NCBI GenBank assembly: GCA_965228785.1
Contig: CBDDIF010000001.1
Location: 3,472,001-3,536,000, forward strand
Reading direction: 5' to 3'
Origin: Hoeflea_A sp965228785
GTDB taxonomy: Bacteria > Pseudomonadota > Alphaproteobacteria > Rhizobiales > Rhizobiaceae
DNA: 64,000 nt
Each line of letters opens with the position of its first letter. The stretch's first letter is position 1. The notes below the pieces were generated by a model that saw only the letters and a list, made by a program, of their open reading frames with translations, made no database searches and was not told the origin of the DNA. A program made the position numbers and the translations under genes. This document shows positions 16,610 through 25,604 of this stretch, one piece after another.

Positions 16610-17626
16610 CTAGTCCTTGTCGCTGACGCCAGCCTGATCGAACGTTGCCATTCCCGTGTGGCACTGCGCTGCGGCCTTGACGATGCCTGCGGCGAGAGCA
16701 GCACCGGTTGCTTCACCCAGCCGCATCCCGAGTGAGAGAAGCGGTTTCTTGCCTAGTTTCTCAATGACCCTGATGTGGCCGGGCTCCGCCGAAACATGGC
16801 CGATCAGGCAATGATCGAGAGCGGTCGGGTTGGCAGCGTGCAGCACTGAGGCGGCTGCGGTGACGACATAACCATCCAAGATCACCGGAATGCGTTCCAT
16901 GCGAGCCGCCAGAATGGCACCTGCCATCGCAGCCAACTCGCGGCCGCCGAGGCGACGAAGCACCTCCAGCGGATCGTCAAGATGGGAGCGATGAAAAGCG
17001 ACCGCCGTTTCAACAGCCTCGATCTTGCGTTTCAACCCTTCGCCCTGGGCTCCGGTACCGGGTCCAACCCAATCCTCCGCTCTGCCGCCAAACAGGCCGT
17101 GGCAGATGGCTGCGGCGATGGTCGTGTTTCCGATACCCATTTCACCGACGCAAAGGAGGTCTGTCCCGCCGGCGATCGACTCCATGCCGAAGGCCATCGT
17201 TGCAGCACAGGCACGTTCATCCAGGGCGGGTTCGCAGGTGATGTCTCCCGTCGGCATCTCGAGCGCCAGGTCGAAAACCTTGAGACCCAGGTCGTGGGCA
17301 ATGCAAATCTGGTTGATGGCGGCGCCGCCGGCAGCAAAATTGGCAACCATCTGTGCTGTCACTTCCGAGGGAAAGGGGGAGACGCCTTGCCGAGTTACGC
17401 CATGATTGCCGGCAAACACGGCAACCAATGGACGGGTGACGGCAGGTGCGCGACCCGACCAGGCGGCCAGCCACTCGGCGATTTCCTCGAGGCGACCCAG
17501 TGCTCCCGGCGGTTTGGTGAGCTGTGGATCGCGGTCGCGCACGGCCTGAATTGCCGCCTCGTCCGGGCCGGGCATATTGGTCAGCAGGTCGCGAAAGTCG
17601 TCGAAGGGAAGGCCCGAAACAGCCAT
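16610..17626 (-). CDS. cobT: Nicotinate-nucleotide--dimethylbenzimidazole phosphoribosyltransferase
   Basis: CobT, 338 residues, transfers the phosphoribosyl group to DMB to make alpha-ribazole phosphate in the lower-ligand branch of cobalamin synthesis. Seen: LTKPPGALGRLEEIAEWLA, VFAGNHGVTRQGVSPFPSEV, CVGEMGIGNTTIAAAI and LDHCLIGHVSAEPGHIR. The catalytic Glu region near the C-terminus (LSLGMRLGEATGAALA) is present. It diverges from cobS across ~118 bp; no cobalamin riboswitch is recognisable there. Confidence 0.95.
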   Translation of the reverse strand: MAVSGLPFDDFRDLLTNMPGPDEAAIQAVRDRDPQLTKPPGALGRLEEIAEWLAAWSGRAPAVTRPLVAVFAGNHGVTRQGVSPFPSEVTAQMVANFAAGGAAINQICIAHDLGLKVFDLALEMPTGDITCEPALDERACAATMAFGMESIAGGTDLLCVGEMGIGNTTIAAAICHGLFGGRAEDWVGPGTGAQGEGLKRKIEAVETAVAFHRSHLDDPLEVLRRLGGRELAAMAGAILAARMERIPVILDGYVVTAAASVLHAANPTALDHCLIGHVSAEPGHIRVIEKLGKKPLLSLGMRLGEATGAALAAGIVKAAAQCHTGMATFDQAGVSDKD

Positions 17627-17744
17627 GGATTTTACCTCGGTTAGGTCGATAGCGGTTGTTGCCGGTCTAGGCTATATGGATATAAATGCAAACGAATTTC
17701 GTCGCTGTCATCGAACCGTCCTGCCGCGCCGCCCGGAGAACAGC

Positions 17745-18521
17745 ATGCGAGGCTTCATAGCCGAAACCGGCCGCGCCGTGGCCTTCCTCAGCAGGTTGCC
17801 GGTCCCAGACAGTTTCTTTCCGGAAGATCCGATTCCCGTGTCGCAATCGGCGCGCGCCTATGCGCTCGCCGGGGTCGTTATCGCGCTTCCCGCGGCTGTG
17901 CTGTTGCTGGTGTTGCTGGAAGCCGGGTTGGATCCGCTGTTTGCGGCCGGATTGTATCTAGCCTGTAGCCTGCTGGTTACCGGCGGGTTGCATGAGGACG
18001 GGCTTGCCGATTGCGCCGATGGCTTCGGCGGAGCTTCGAACAGCGAGCGCGCTCTCGAAATCATGAAGGACAGCACCATCGGTGCTTATGGCGGTCTGAG
18101 CCTGGCCATGTCGGTCCTGTTGCGCACGGCCGGCGTTGCCGCGATCGCAACGAGTGTGCCGCCTTGGGCCGCGGCGATGGCGGTTGTCGGTGTCGCGGCG
18201 CTCAGCCGGGCCGCCATGGTGTGGCACTGGCGCGTGCTGCCATCCGCCAGGGTCGATGGGGTTGCAGTGGCCGCCGGACAGCCCGATGGCACGACGGCAA
18301 TCGTCGCAGTTGCCAGTGGTGCGTTTCTGGCCTCTATTCTTGTAGCACCAGCTGGCGGTGCTGCCGGGGCTGCATTCTCGTTGCTTTTGACCGCTGCAGC
18401 ATGTGTCGCCTTTACTCGTCTTGCCAATGCGCGCATCGGGGGACATACGGGCGACACGATCGGTGCCTGCCAGCAGATTTGCGAAATCGCAGCGTTGTTG
18501 GGTCTTGCTCTTTGGCTCTGA
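17745..18521 (+). CDS. cobS: Adenosylcobinamide-GDP ribazoletransferase
   Basis: CobS (CobV), a 258-residue inner-membrane enzyme joining adenosylcobinamide-GDP with alpha-ribazole, the last assembly step of cobalamin. Seen: FLSRLPVPDSFF, VTGGLHEDGLADCADGFGGA (the acidic Mg-binding motif) and MKDSTIGAYGGLSL; several TM segments follow. ATG at 17745 is preceded by GGAG at seven bases. It uses the product of the divergent cobT gene. Confidence 0.95.
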   Translation: MRGFIAETGRAVAFLSRLPVPDSFFPEDPIPVSQSARAYALAGVVIALPAAVLLLVLLEAGLDPLFAAGLYLACSLLVTGGLHEDGLADCADGFGGASNSERALEIMKDSTIGAYGGLSLAMSVLLRTAGVAAIATSVPPWAAAMAVVGVAALSRAAMVWHWRVLPSARVDGVAVAAGQPDGTTAIVAVASGAFLASILVAPAGGAAGAAFSLLLTAAACVAFTRLANARIGGHTGDTIGACQQICEIAALLGLALWL

Positions 18522-18560
18522 CGCCACAATATGCTGGGAAGTGAAATCGCGTGGACGCCG

Positions 18561-18797
18561 ATGAGCAAAGTTGAATCGCCCTGCATCCTGGTGTGCTCGA
18601 TTGACCGCAAGACCGGCTATTGTTTCGGTTGTGGACGCACCGGTAACGAGATTGCCAATTGGCTGCGCTATTCGCCGGCCGAGCGACAGTCCGTCATGGG
18701 CGTGCTTGCCGACCGCCTGGAGACACTGGAACGCAAGCCAAGGCGCGAGACTCGTCGACGCAAAATGGCGCGCGAACGCGCGGAGGAACAGCCGTGA
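18561..18797 (+). CDS. DUF1289 family small Cys protein
   Basis: A 78-residue protein beginning MSKVESPCILVCSIDRKTGY and continuing CFGCGRTGNEIANWLRYSPA. The four cysteines (PCxLVC...CFGC) are the DUF1289 signature and probably bind a metal. An ATG 30 bases earlier is possible but neither has a strong ribosome site. Its last four bases overlap the GTG start of the next gene. Function unknown. Confidence 0.85.
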   Translation: MSKVESPCILVCSIDRKTGYCFGCGRTGNEIANWLRYSPAERQSVMGVLADRLETLERKPRRETRRRKMARERAEEQP

Positions 18798-19498
18798 ACA
18801 GGATGCTGTGGCTGGTTTTCGGCGCGATTGGTGTCGGGCTTCTTCTGCTTCTGGTCAACCATCGGACCGGCGAAACCCTGGGGCTGCCGAACGATGCGTT
18901 TGCCAGCACGCTTTACCTGGGCATCTGGGGCGCAGTCGTCGCAACCGCGGTGATTGGATCGGGGCAAAGGCTTGGTGAAATGGCGCGGAACGCGGTCATC
19001 TGGCTGATGGCGCTGCTGGTGCTCAGCACCGTCTATGTCTATCGGTTCGAGTTGCGCGATGTAGGCATGCGTTTGGCCGGTGGCCTATTGCCCGGCACTG
19101 CGGTCAGCCGTGTGTCAGAGGACGGTGTTCGTGAAGCCGTTCTGACGAAGGGAATGGGCGGCCATTTTCAGGCGCGCGTGGAAATTGACGGCCGGCGGCT
19201 CAACATGATGGTCGACACCGGCGCAAGCACCATTGCGTTGTCCTATCGCGATGCCGAGAGCATCGGCGTCGACGTCGATGGCCTGCGCTTTGTACAGCCG
19301 GTACGAACGGCCAATGGTGTCGCCATGGCGGCGCCGGTTACCCTGTCGAACGTATCGGTCGGCGGCATCACCAGACAGAATGTGCGGGCCGGTGTGCTGG
19401 AACGGGGAAAACTGTCGGAAAGCCTGCTCGGTATGAGCTACCTCGGTTCGCTGTCATCACTTCAGATGACAGGAGACCAGTTGATCCTGCGGGATTAG
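18794..19498 (+). CDS. TIGR02281-type clan AA aspartic protease
   Basis: A 234-residue protein with three hydrophobic segments in the first ~85 residues, then a retropepsin-like domain: LNMMVDTGASTIALSYRDAE holds the single DTGA catalytic motif and LLGMSYLGSLSSLQMTGDQL the C-terminal strand. Such proteins work as dimers; target unknown. A GTG start at 18794 is fixed by GGAGGAA and the 4-nt overlap with the DUF1289 frame, implying translational coupling. It converges on the TauE/SafE gene, overlapping four bases. Confidence 0.85.
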   Translation: MNRMLWLVFGAIGVGLLLLLVNHRTGETLGLPNDAFASTLYLGIWGAVVATAVIGSGQRLGEMARNAVIWLMALLVLSTVYVYRFELRDVGMRLAGGLLPGTAVSRVSEDGVREAVLTKGMGGHFQARVEIDGRRLNMMVDTGASTIALSYRDAESIGVDVDGLRFVQPVRTANGVAMAAPVTLSNVSVGGITRQNVRAGVLERGKLSESLLGMSYLGSLSSLQMTGDQLILRD

Positions 19499-20316
19499 AC
19501 CAAGCTCCAGGCGAAGCGCGCCGCTACTACGAGCAGAAACAGGCCGAAGGCCGTCTCAAGCTGTCGTCGCTTTAGCCGATGAGCCAGGTTCGCCCCAATC
19601 GGCGCCATGACCAGGGTCAGAGGAATCGTCAGCGCGACGGCGATCCAGTTAACGTAGCCGGTCGAATAAATCGGCAATTCCGGATTGCCCCAGCCGGCCC
19701 AGATAAATCCAAGTAGGCCAGGCACCGAGATCAGGATGCCCACTCCGGAGGATGTTGCGACGGCCTGGTGCACCGGTCGTCCGTAGAGCGTCATGAACGT
19801 GTTGTTGAGAATGCCGCCGCCGATGCCGATCAGCGCGCTCAGGAAGCCGATCAGGAAGCCGGCGGCCAGCCGAAACGGGTTCTTCGGCAGGTCGTTGCCC
19901 AATCGCCACGTGTCGCGATTGAAGATCATTTTCAGCCCGACCACTGCGGCGATGACAGCGAAAACAATGCGCAGAAAAGCGCTTGATGTGTCAGCGACGA
20001 GAATCGATGCCAGGACGACGCCCAGCGGCACGGCAATGATCCAGCTTCGAAGCAGTGAGATATCCGGTGCCTTGCGCTTGTAATGCGCTCGAAATGACGA
20101 GATCGACGTCGGAACGATCACCGCTAGCGATGTGCCGACGGAAAGGTGCATGCGAACGGAATCGGACGTTTCGAGAAGGGTGAACGCCTGATAGAGCACC
20201 GGCACGATGATCGCACCACCGCCAATGCCAAACATGCCCGCCATCAATCCGGCCAGGGCACTGGCAATGGCGAGCACCGACACGAACCACAGCAACTCGT
20301 TTAGAGGAACCGACAA
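19495..20316 (-). CDS. TauE/SafE family permease
   Basis: A 273-residue protein with about eight TM segments in two related halves: GLMAGMFGIGGGAIIVPVLY in the first and GFLSALIGIGGGILNNTFMT in the second. This paired GIGGG pattern is typical of TauE/SafE sulfite/sulfonate/organic anion exporters. No sulfur-metabolism gene is adjacent, so the substrate is open. Confidence 0.9.
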   Translation of the reverse strand: MSVPLNELLWFVSVLAIASALAGLMAGMFGIGGGAIIVPVLYQAFTLLETSDSVRMHLSVGTSLAVIVPTSISSFRAHYKRKAPDISLLRSWIIAVPLGVVLASILVADTSSAFLRIVFAVIAAVVGLKMIFNRDTWRLGNDLPKNPFRLAAGFLIGFLSALIGIGGGILNNTFMTLYGRPVHQAVATSSGVGILISVPGLLGFIWAGWGNPELPIYSTGYVNWIAVALTIPLTLVMAPIGANLAHRLKRRQLETAFGLFLLVVAARFAWSLV

Positions 20317-20413
20317 AGGTAGAATTCCAGCTTGTCCCAGAATGCCGGCGGTGTTTCACAGTCCCGCGTCCACTTGTCAAGCGAGCAGCGTGCGATATGC
20401 CAAAGCGCGGTGG

Positions 20414-21940
20414 TCAGGCAAAGGAGCGGCGGCGGTTTCGATCCGGATCCGGCATCTCGATGCTGGGGGCGTCGACCAGGACCCGGTTGCGCGGCAGGAT
20501 GGCGGTGGCCTCCGTTCCCTCGCGCAGTCTCGATTTCAAGGTGAGTTCGCCGCCATGCTCAGCGAGTATGGCTTGAACAATCGGCAGCCCGAGGCCGGTG
20601 CCCTGCTCGGCGCTTTTGATGGCGATCGAACCCTGACCAAAGGCGGAGAGCACCACCGGTATTTCATCTTCGGGGATGCCGGGTCCATTGTCCTTGACCG
20701 AAACATATTGCCCACCGCCAGCCGTCCATCCGATCTTGAGCACGATTTCACCGCCTTGCGGGGTGAACTTCACGGCGTTGGACAGCAGGTTGAGCACCAC
20801 CTGCCGGATCGAACGTTCGTCGGCCCAGACGCGGGGCAGGGCACGCTCGAACTGTTCTTTGATGGTGATATCCTTGTTATTCGCCTTCATCTCAACCATG
20901 CCGATGCAATCTTCGGCGATGTCCTGGATGCTGATCGATTCTTCATTGAGTTCGTAGCGACCGGCCTCGATACGTGACAAGTCCAGGATCTCGTTGATCA
21001 GATGCAGAAGATGGCCGCCTGAGCGGTGTATGTCGGAGATGTATTCCTGGTAGGTCTCGTTGCCGAGTGGCCCCAGAACCTCGTTTTTGATGACTTCCGA
21101 AAAACCCAGAATGGCGTTGAGCGGCGTTCGCAGTTCGTGGCTCATGGATGCCAGGAAACGAGACTTTGCCAGGTTGGCCTCCTCGGCGCGGCGCCGCGCC
21201 TCGTCGGAGGTGGATTTGGCGATTTCCAGCTCGGCGATCAACCAATCCTTCTCGGCCTGGATCGACAGCATGACCAGGTTGGCCTTGTAGAGCCGGCTCG
21301 AGACAAACAGAAAGAATGTGAAGGTGGCGATCAGCATCGCCACCATGACCATCTGGATCGGATTGCTAGGCGGCGAACCAACAAGGCCGGCCACGATGAT
21401 CGGTGTGGTGAAGATCATCAGCGGAAGCCGGCGCAGCGTGAAACTCGACATCGCTGTCACCGCGATGGCGATCAACAGGACAATCCCCTTGAAGAAGGCG
21501 AATTCCTCACCATTGCAGGTTGGACACTGCTGGTAAGCAAACACCGCCCAAGACAGCCCCGCGACCCCGTGGGCGATGATAAAATTCCGCTCCCAGCGTT
21601 TTGCGCTTTCGAATGTGATCTTCTGGCGGTCTGCGCGTTTGGCCATAAAGGCCATCAGCGCATAGGCGGCAAGCCCGGCCATTGTCCAGGCGAAGACATT
21701 GGGACTGTTGAAGAAAAGGATGCTGAAGCCGGCCGTCAGCAGTACGAGGGCAGGCATCGCCGCCGCGCCCTGGATCGCCGAGCTGATGAACATGGACATC
21801 ATCTCGCGGTCGTACTGCACGTTGCGTTCACCATCCGTCTGCAGACGATCACGCGTCGCACGCAGCGTTCTCGCGATCGCTGCATTGCGGGAATTGCGCG
21901 ACTTGTCGACGATATTCTTGTCTGCGCTGGCCTTGGACAA
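20414..21940 (-). CDS. Membrane sensor histidine kinase, PleC/PdhS-like
   Basis: A 508-residue kinase. Residues ~50-215 carry about six TM segments, followed by a coiled coil (~220-260). HisKA is at SRFLASMSHELRTPLNAILG with the phospho-accepting His at 268; the N box is RQVVLNLLSNAVKFTPQGG, G1 DNGPGIPEDEI, and G2 GTGLGLPIVQAIL. The kinase core is like PleC/PdhS kinases of the alphaproteobacterial CtrA-DivK network, but the N-terminus has no PAS domain. No response regulator is adjacent, so it is an orphan. Confidence 0.88.
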   Translation of the reverse strand: MSKASADKNIVDKSRNSRNAAIARTLRATRDRLQTDGERNVQYDREMMSMFISSAIQGAAAMPALVLLTAGFSILFFNSPNVFAWTMAGLAAYALMAFMAKRADRQKITFESAKRWERNFIIAHGVAGLSWAVFAYQQCPTCNGEEFAFFKGIVLLIAIAVTAMSSFTLRRLPLMIFTTPIIVAGLVGSPPSNPIQMVMVAMLIATFTFFLFVSSRLYKANLVMLSIQAEKDWLIAELEIAKSTSDEARRRAEEANLAKSRFLASMSHELRTPLNAILGFSEVIKNEVLGPLGNETYQEYISDIHRSGGHLLHLINEILDLSRIEAGRYELNEESISIQDIAEDCIGMVEMKANNKDITIKEQFERALPRVWADERSIRQVVLNLLSNAVKFTPQGGEIVLKIGWTAGGGQYVSVKDNGPGIPEDEIPVVLSAFGQGSIAIKSAEQGTGLGLPIVQAILAEHGGELTLKSRLREGTEATAILPRNRVLVDAPSIEMPDPDRNRRRSFA

Positions 21941-22135
21941 ACTTACAACCGAACTGAACTGTAGCTACTGTCCTGCAGATTATGCGGGAATGATTAAAAA
22001 GGTCCTTCCGATGCCGCTGGGAATTTAGGTTGTCGCAGGTCCGCCAAAACTGCCAAAGAGTATGAATTTGCTGGTGTTTCAGACGGATGTCCGGCAATTT
22101 GTGGACTTTATCAGGATCGATGATTTCAGGAGTGG

Positions 22136-22750
22136 ATGATGTTGCTTTACGATGGCGGGAGAGCGCCCAATCCGCGTCGCGTTCGCATCTTCTTGGCCGA
22201 GAAGGGCGTCGAAGTGCCTATGAAACCGGTCAATATGGGTGAACTGGAACACCGGTCCGACGAAATCACCTCGCTCAATCCATTCCAACGCCTGCCGGTT
22301 CTGGAGCTGGATAATGGAACGATATTGACCGAGTCGGTGGCAATTTGCCGCTATTTCGAAGCGTTGCATCCGGATCCGCCTCTTATGGGCTACGATGCGC
22401 TCGACAAGGCAGTGGTGGAAATGTGGAATCGCCGCACGGAATTGCTCCTGTTGGCAACGGTTGCCAATGCCTTCCGCCACACGCACCCGGCCATGCAGGA
22501 CTGGGAAGTTCCGCAAGTTCAGGAGTTTGGTGAAGCAAACAGGCCCAAGGCATTGAATGCAATGGAATTTCTTGATGGCCAACTTGCCACACGACAATTC
22601 ATCGCGGGCGACCGGTACAGCATCGCCGATATCACGGCGATGATGGGGATCGACATGCTCAAACCAGCGCGGATCGAACGCCCAACACACCTGCAGAACC
22701 TGATGCGTTGGTACGAGGACGTGTCGTCCCGCCCCAGTGCGTCCGCATGA
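22136..22750 (+). CDS. Glutathione S-transferase family protein
   Basis: A 204-residue GST. N-terminal thioredoxin-like domain with NPRRVRIFLAEKGVEVPMKP, FQRLPVLELDNGTILTESVA (cis-Pro and the glutathione-binding E-S) and a helical C-terminal domain ending LMRWYEDVSSRPSA. AGGAG precedes two tandem ATGs (22136 and 22139); the second has better spacing. The final bases overlap the start of the UDG-like gene (ATGA). Confidence 0.9.
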   Translation: MMLLYDGGRAPNPRRVRIFLAEKGVEVPMKPVNMGELEHRSDEITSLNPFQRLPVLELDNGTILTESVAICRYFEALHPDPPLMGYDALDKAVVEMWNRRTELLLLATVANAFRHTHPAMQDWEVPQVQEFGEANRPKALNAMEFLDGQLATRQFIAGDRYSIADITAMMGIDMLKPARIERPTHLQNLMRWYEDVSSRPSASA

Positions 22751-23361
22751 CGGACAATTCCCTGCAGGAGGGCATCGCAGCCTGCCGGATTTGCCGAGAC
22801 ACGCCGAAATATGGGAAGCCGTTGCCGCATGAGCCTCGGCCAGTTTGCGTGCTGTCACGGACGGCCCGGGTGCTGATCAGCGGTCAGGCGCCGGGCACCC
22901 GGGTGCATGCCTCCGGTATTCCGTTCAATGATCCGTCTGGCGACCGGTTGCGGACATGGATGAATGTCGACCGAAACATCTTCTACGACCCGGAGAAGAT
23001 CGCAATTGTCCCGATGGGCTTCTGTTTTCCTGGGCTGGACAGCAAGGGCGGCGACCTGCCGCCGCGACGCGAATGCCGCGAGCAATGGCATGATCGGATC
23101 ATGCAGGAGTTGCCGCAAATCCAGTTGCTGCTCGTCATCGGTCAGTATGCTCAGGCCTATCATCTCGGGAAGCGACGCCAGAAAACGCTCACCGGGACGG
23201 TGGCCGACTGGAGGCGCATTCGCGATCAATCGGACGGACGTCGGATATACGCATTGCCGCACCCGTCCTGGCGCAACAATGCATGGTTAAAGAAGAATCC
23301 CTGGTTCGAATCTGACCTGCTGCCTGAAATGCGTGCCGACGTGAAAGCGCACATCACTTAG
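22747..23361 (+). CDS. Uracil-DNA glycosylase family protein
   Basis: A 204-residue UDG-fold protein. Motif 1 region is VLISGQAPGTRVHASGIPFN; the conserved loop near the end is YALPHPSWRNN, where His-Pro-Ser is motif 2 of the superfamily. CRICRDTPKYG at the N-terminus has only two cysteines, not a full Fe-S set. It may remove uracil from DNA, but this small class has not been firmly assigned. Its start overlaps the GST stop by 4 nt. Confidence 0.8.
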   Translation: MTDNSLQEGIAACRICRDTPKYGKPLPHEPRPVCVLSRTARVLISGQAPGTRVHASGIPFNDPSGDRLRTWMNVDRNIFYDPEKIAIVPMGFCFPGLDSKGGDLPPRRECREQWHDRIMQELPQIQLLLVIGQYAQAYHLGKRRQKTLTGTVADWRRIRDQSDGRRIYALPHPSWRNNAWLKKNPWFESDLLPEMRADVKAHIT

Positions 23362-23436
23362 GTCGCAGAAAAAAATTCCGCAATTTCCCCTCTCAGGGAT
23401 TGAATTTCTACAACGCACTCAAATATGCAGTGTCTG

Positions 23437-23456
23437 CCAGGAGGAAAGTCTCCTGG
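23437..23456. promoter_or_regulatory. Seven-bp hairpin in the lrp-type leader
   Basis: CCAGGAG, six bases, CTCCTGG, located 50 bp ahead of the Lrp-family start. It may be an autoregulatory site or leader hairpin. It does not match the classical Lrp consensus. Weak evidence. Confidence 0.25.
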
Positions 23457-23505
23457 GTACAGAATTATGGTCGGTAGCCATCGACCACGAAGGAAAGGTC
23501 ATACG

Positions 23506-23991
23506 ATGGACAGGCTCGACCGCAAGATCCTGCGTCTGCTGCAGGAAGACTCAACCCTGGCGGTTGCAGATATCGCCAAAAAAGTCGGGCTATCGACAAC
23601 ACCTTGCTGGCGCCGCATTCAAAAACTCGAGGAAGAGGGGGTCATCCGGCGACGGGTCGCATTGCTCGACCAAACCAAGATAAATGCAAAGGTTACCGTC
23701 TTCGTAGCCATTCGGACCAACTCGCATTCTCAGGAATGGCTGTTGCGCTTCTCGGAAGTCATTGCCGAGTTCCCAGAGGTTGTGGAGTTTTATCGCATGA
23801 GCGGGGAAGTCGATTATCTCTTGCGCGTGGTGGTTCCCGATATCGCCGCCTACGACTCCTTCTATCAAAAGCTGATCCAGAAGATCGAAATCCGTGACGT
23901 TTCGTCATCTTTCGCCATGGAGCAGATCAAGTATACGACCGAGCTGCCGCTTGATTACATGGTTCTGGATGCAGGTCGGTCGGGTGAATAG
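23506..23991 (+). CDS. Lrp/AsnC family transcriptional regulator
   Basis: A 161-residue regulator: N-terminal helix-turn-helix (LDRKILRLLQEDSTLAVADI, KKVGLSTTPCWRRIQKLEEE) and a C-terminal RAM domain with FYRMSGEVDYLLRVVVPDIA and IEIRDVSSSFAMEQIKYTTE. It probably senses an amino acid and regulates its transport or catabolism. No target is adjacent. A frame starting at 23425 is rejected because homologues start at MDRLDRKIL. Confidence 0.93.
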   Translation: MDRLDRKILRLLQEDSTLAVADIAKKVGLSTTPCWRRIQKLEEEGVIRRRVALLDQTKINAKVTVFVAIRTNSHSQEWLLRFSEVIAEFPEVVEFYRMSGEVDYLLRVVVPDIAAYDSFYQKLIQKIEIRDVSSSFAMEQIKYTTELPLDYMVLDAGRSGE

Positions 23992-24014
23992 ACGATTGAG
24001 TCCAGTGCCTGGCG

Positions 24015-25604
24015 CTAAGCGTTGATCAGAACCGCGAGGTCTTCCAGGCGATTGGCCTCGGCAGCCGGTTTGTCCCAGCGTATCCTGCTGATGCGGGGAA
24101 AGCGGAGCGCATAACCCGATTTGTGGCGTTTGCTGATTTGAGCACTGTCGAAGGCGACCTCGAAAACCAGCTCCTTTTCCACCTCCTGAACCGGCCCGAA
24201 ACGCTGCATTTTGTGATTGCGGATCCAATTATCGAGCAGTTTCAGCTCTTCGTCCGTGAAGCCAAAATAGGCCTTGCCGATCGGCAGCAGCTGGCCTTCG
24301 GCACCCCACAGACCAAACGTATAGTCGGAAAAGTAGGAGGACCGCTTTCCATGGCCGCGCTGGGCGTACATCAGCACGGCGTCGAGGAGATGTGGGTCGC
24401 ACTTCCACTTGTACCAGGCGTGCTTCGGGCGTCCGGCGACATAAGGCGATGACACGTCCTTGATCATCAGGCCTTCCATCAGGCCGCCGCTATCCGCAGC
24501 CTGATCGCGCAAACGCTCGAGGTCCTCACGGGTCTCGAAGGCGAGCGTTTCGGACAGAGCGAAACGCTCGGGATCACAGGCCTGCATCAGTTCCCCAAGT
24601 GCATCACGACGTTGCCTGAGGGGCAGGGGGCGCAGGTTGTCGTTCCCGCAGCGTAGAATGTCGTACGCAATGAGATAGGCGGGCAAACGTTCAATCAGCG
24701 CGTTTGACGGCTTCTTCTTGTTCAATCGCTGCTGCAGGTCGTTGAAGGTGCCAATCTCACCGTCGCGGCGGATCAGCAATTCGCCATCGATTACGGCATC
24801 GAAGGAGACGGCATCCACCAGGTCGGGAAAGCTGTGCGAGATGTCATCCCCCTTGCGTGAAAACACCTTGGTGCCGGTGGCATTGGCGGCGACCTGGACC
24901 CGGATGCCGTCCCACTTCCATTCGGTCTGGTGGGTCTCGGATGTGATCCGGTCGAAATCCTTCTCCACTTCGATGGGGTGAGCGAGCATGACCGGAGAAT
25001 AGGTGATTACGTCGCCCGTGTCGGGCTTCGGGCCTTTGCCGTCGATCCAGGCGAAGAGGTCTTTATAGGGTGGGCTCAGGCCGTGCCAGAGCTCCTCAAT
25101 TTCGTCCAGTTCGACCCCTTTCATGTTGGCGAGCGTCTTCTTTACGGATCGCGCCGACATTCCGATGCGCAGCCCGCGCGTTCCGAGCTTCAGGAGCGCC
25201 CATCGCTGAGGGGGTGTCATGGCATCGAGCAGGGTCACCAGATAGTCGCGAATTCCGATCTTTCCGAGGCTGTTAAACTCGGCAATTACCTCGGCCAGTT
25301 GCGGCAGCCGATTGAGGCGCCGTGGATTCTCTGAAACCGGCCAGGCCAACGCCACGGTTTCCGACAATTCGCCGATATAGTCATAGGACATCGCGAACAG
25401 GTCCGGATCCATGCGCTCGGTAATGAGTGTCGCGATGATGTTGCGCTTGAAAAGGTCGAAGCTGAGCGTACCGCCGAGCGCTGCCAGAGCCCAGCCGCGG
25501 TGAGGGTCCGGGGTCGTTCTCAGATACTCGGCAAGGATGGTTTCCTTGGCGCGATTCGAGTTGGTGAAATACAGATCGTCCAGAAGTTGGGAAAAGCGCT
25601 CCAT
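24015..25604 (-). CDS. ATP-dependent DNA ligase (damage-response type)
   Basis: A 529-residue ligase of the kind annotated as cisplatin-damage-response ATP-dependent DNA ligase. The adenylation motif is TEWKWDGIRVQV (Lys is the nucleotide acceptor); VIDGELLIRR, LMIKDVSSPYVAGRPKHAWY and KWKCDPHLLDAVLMYAQRGH are motifs III-V. The ~200-residue N-terminal helical DNA-binding domain is present. Its ATG overlaps the stop of the exonuclease gene (TAATG), indicating one operon. Confidence 0.93.
   Translation of the reverse strand: MERFSQLLDDLYFTNSNRAKETILAEYLRTTPDPHRGWALAALGGTLSFDLFKRNIIATLITERMDPDLFAMSYDYIGELSETVALAWPVSENPRRLNRLPQLAEVIAEFNSLGKIGIRDYLVTLLDAMTPPQRWALLKLGTRGLRIGMSARSVKKTLANMKGVELDEIEELWHGLSPPYKDLFAWIDGKGPKPDTGDVITYSPVMLAHPIEVEKDFDRITSETHQTEWKWDGIRVQVAANATGTKVFSRKGDDISHSFPDLVDAVSFDAVIDGELLIRRDGEIGTFNDLQQRLNKKKPSNALIERLPAYLIAYDILRCGNDNLRPLPLRQRRDALGELMQACDPERFALSETLAFETREDLERLRDQAADSGGLMEGLMIKDVSSPYVAGRPKHAWYKWKCDPHLLDAVLMYAQRGHGKRSSYFSDYTFGLWGAEGQLLPIGKAYFGFTDEELKLLDNWIRNHKMQRFGPVQEVEKELVFEVAFDSAQISKRHKSGYALRFPRISRIRWDKPAAEANRLEDLAVLINA

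Noticed and set aside
17627..17744. Cobalamin riboswitch between cobT and cobS
   Set aside because: The 118-bp gap is too short for a full element in either direction and no B12-box-like sequence was seen.
20207..21964. Long plus-strand frames over the histidine kinase
   Set aside because: Shadow frames of a well-supported kinase gene; composition is Arg/His/Gln-rich as expected for antisense of GC-rich coding sequence.
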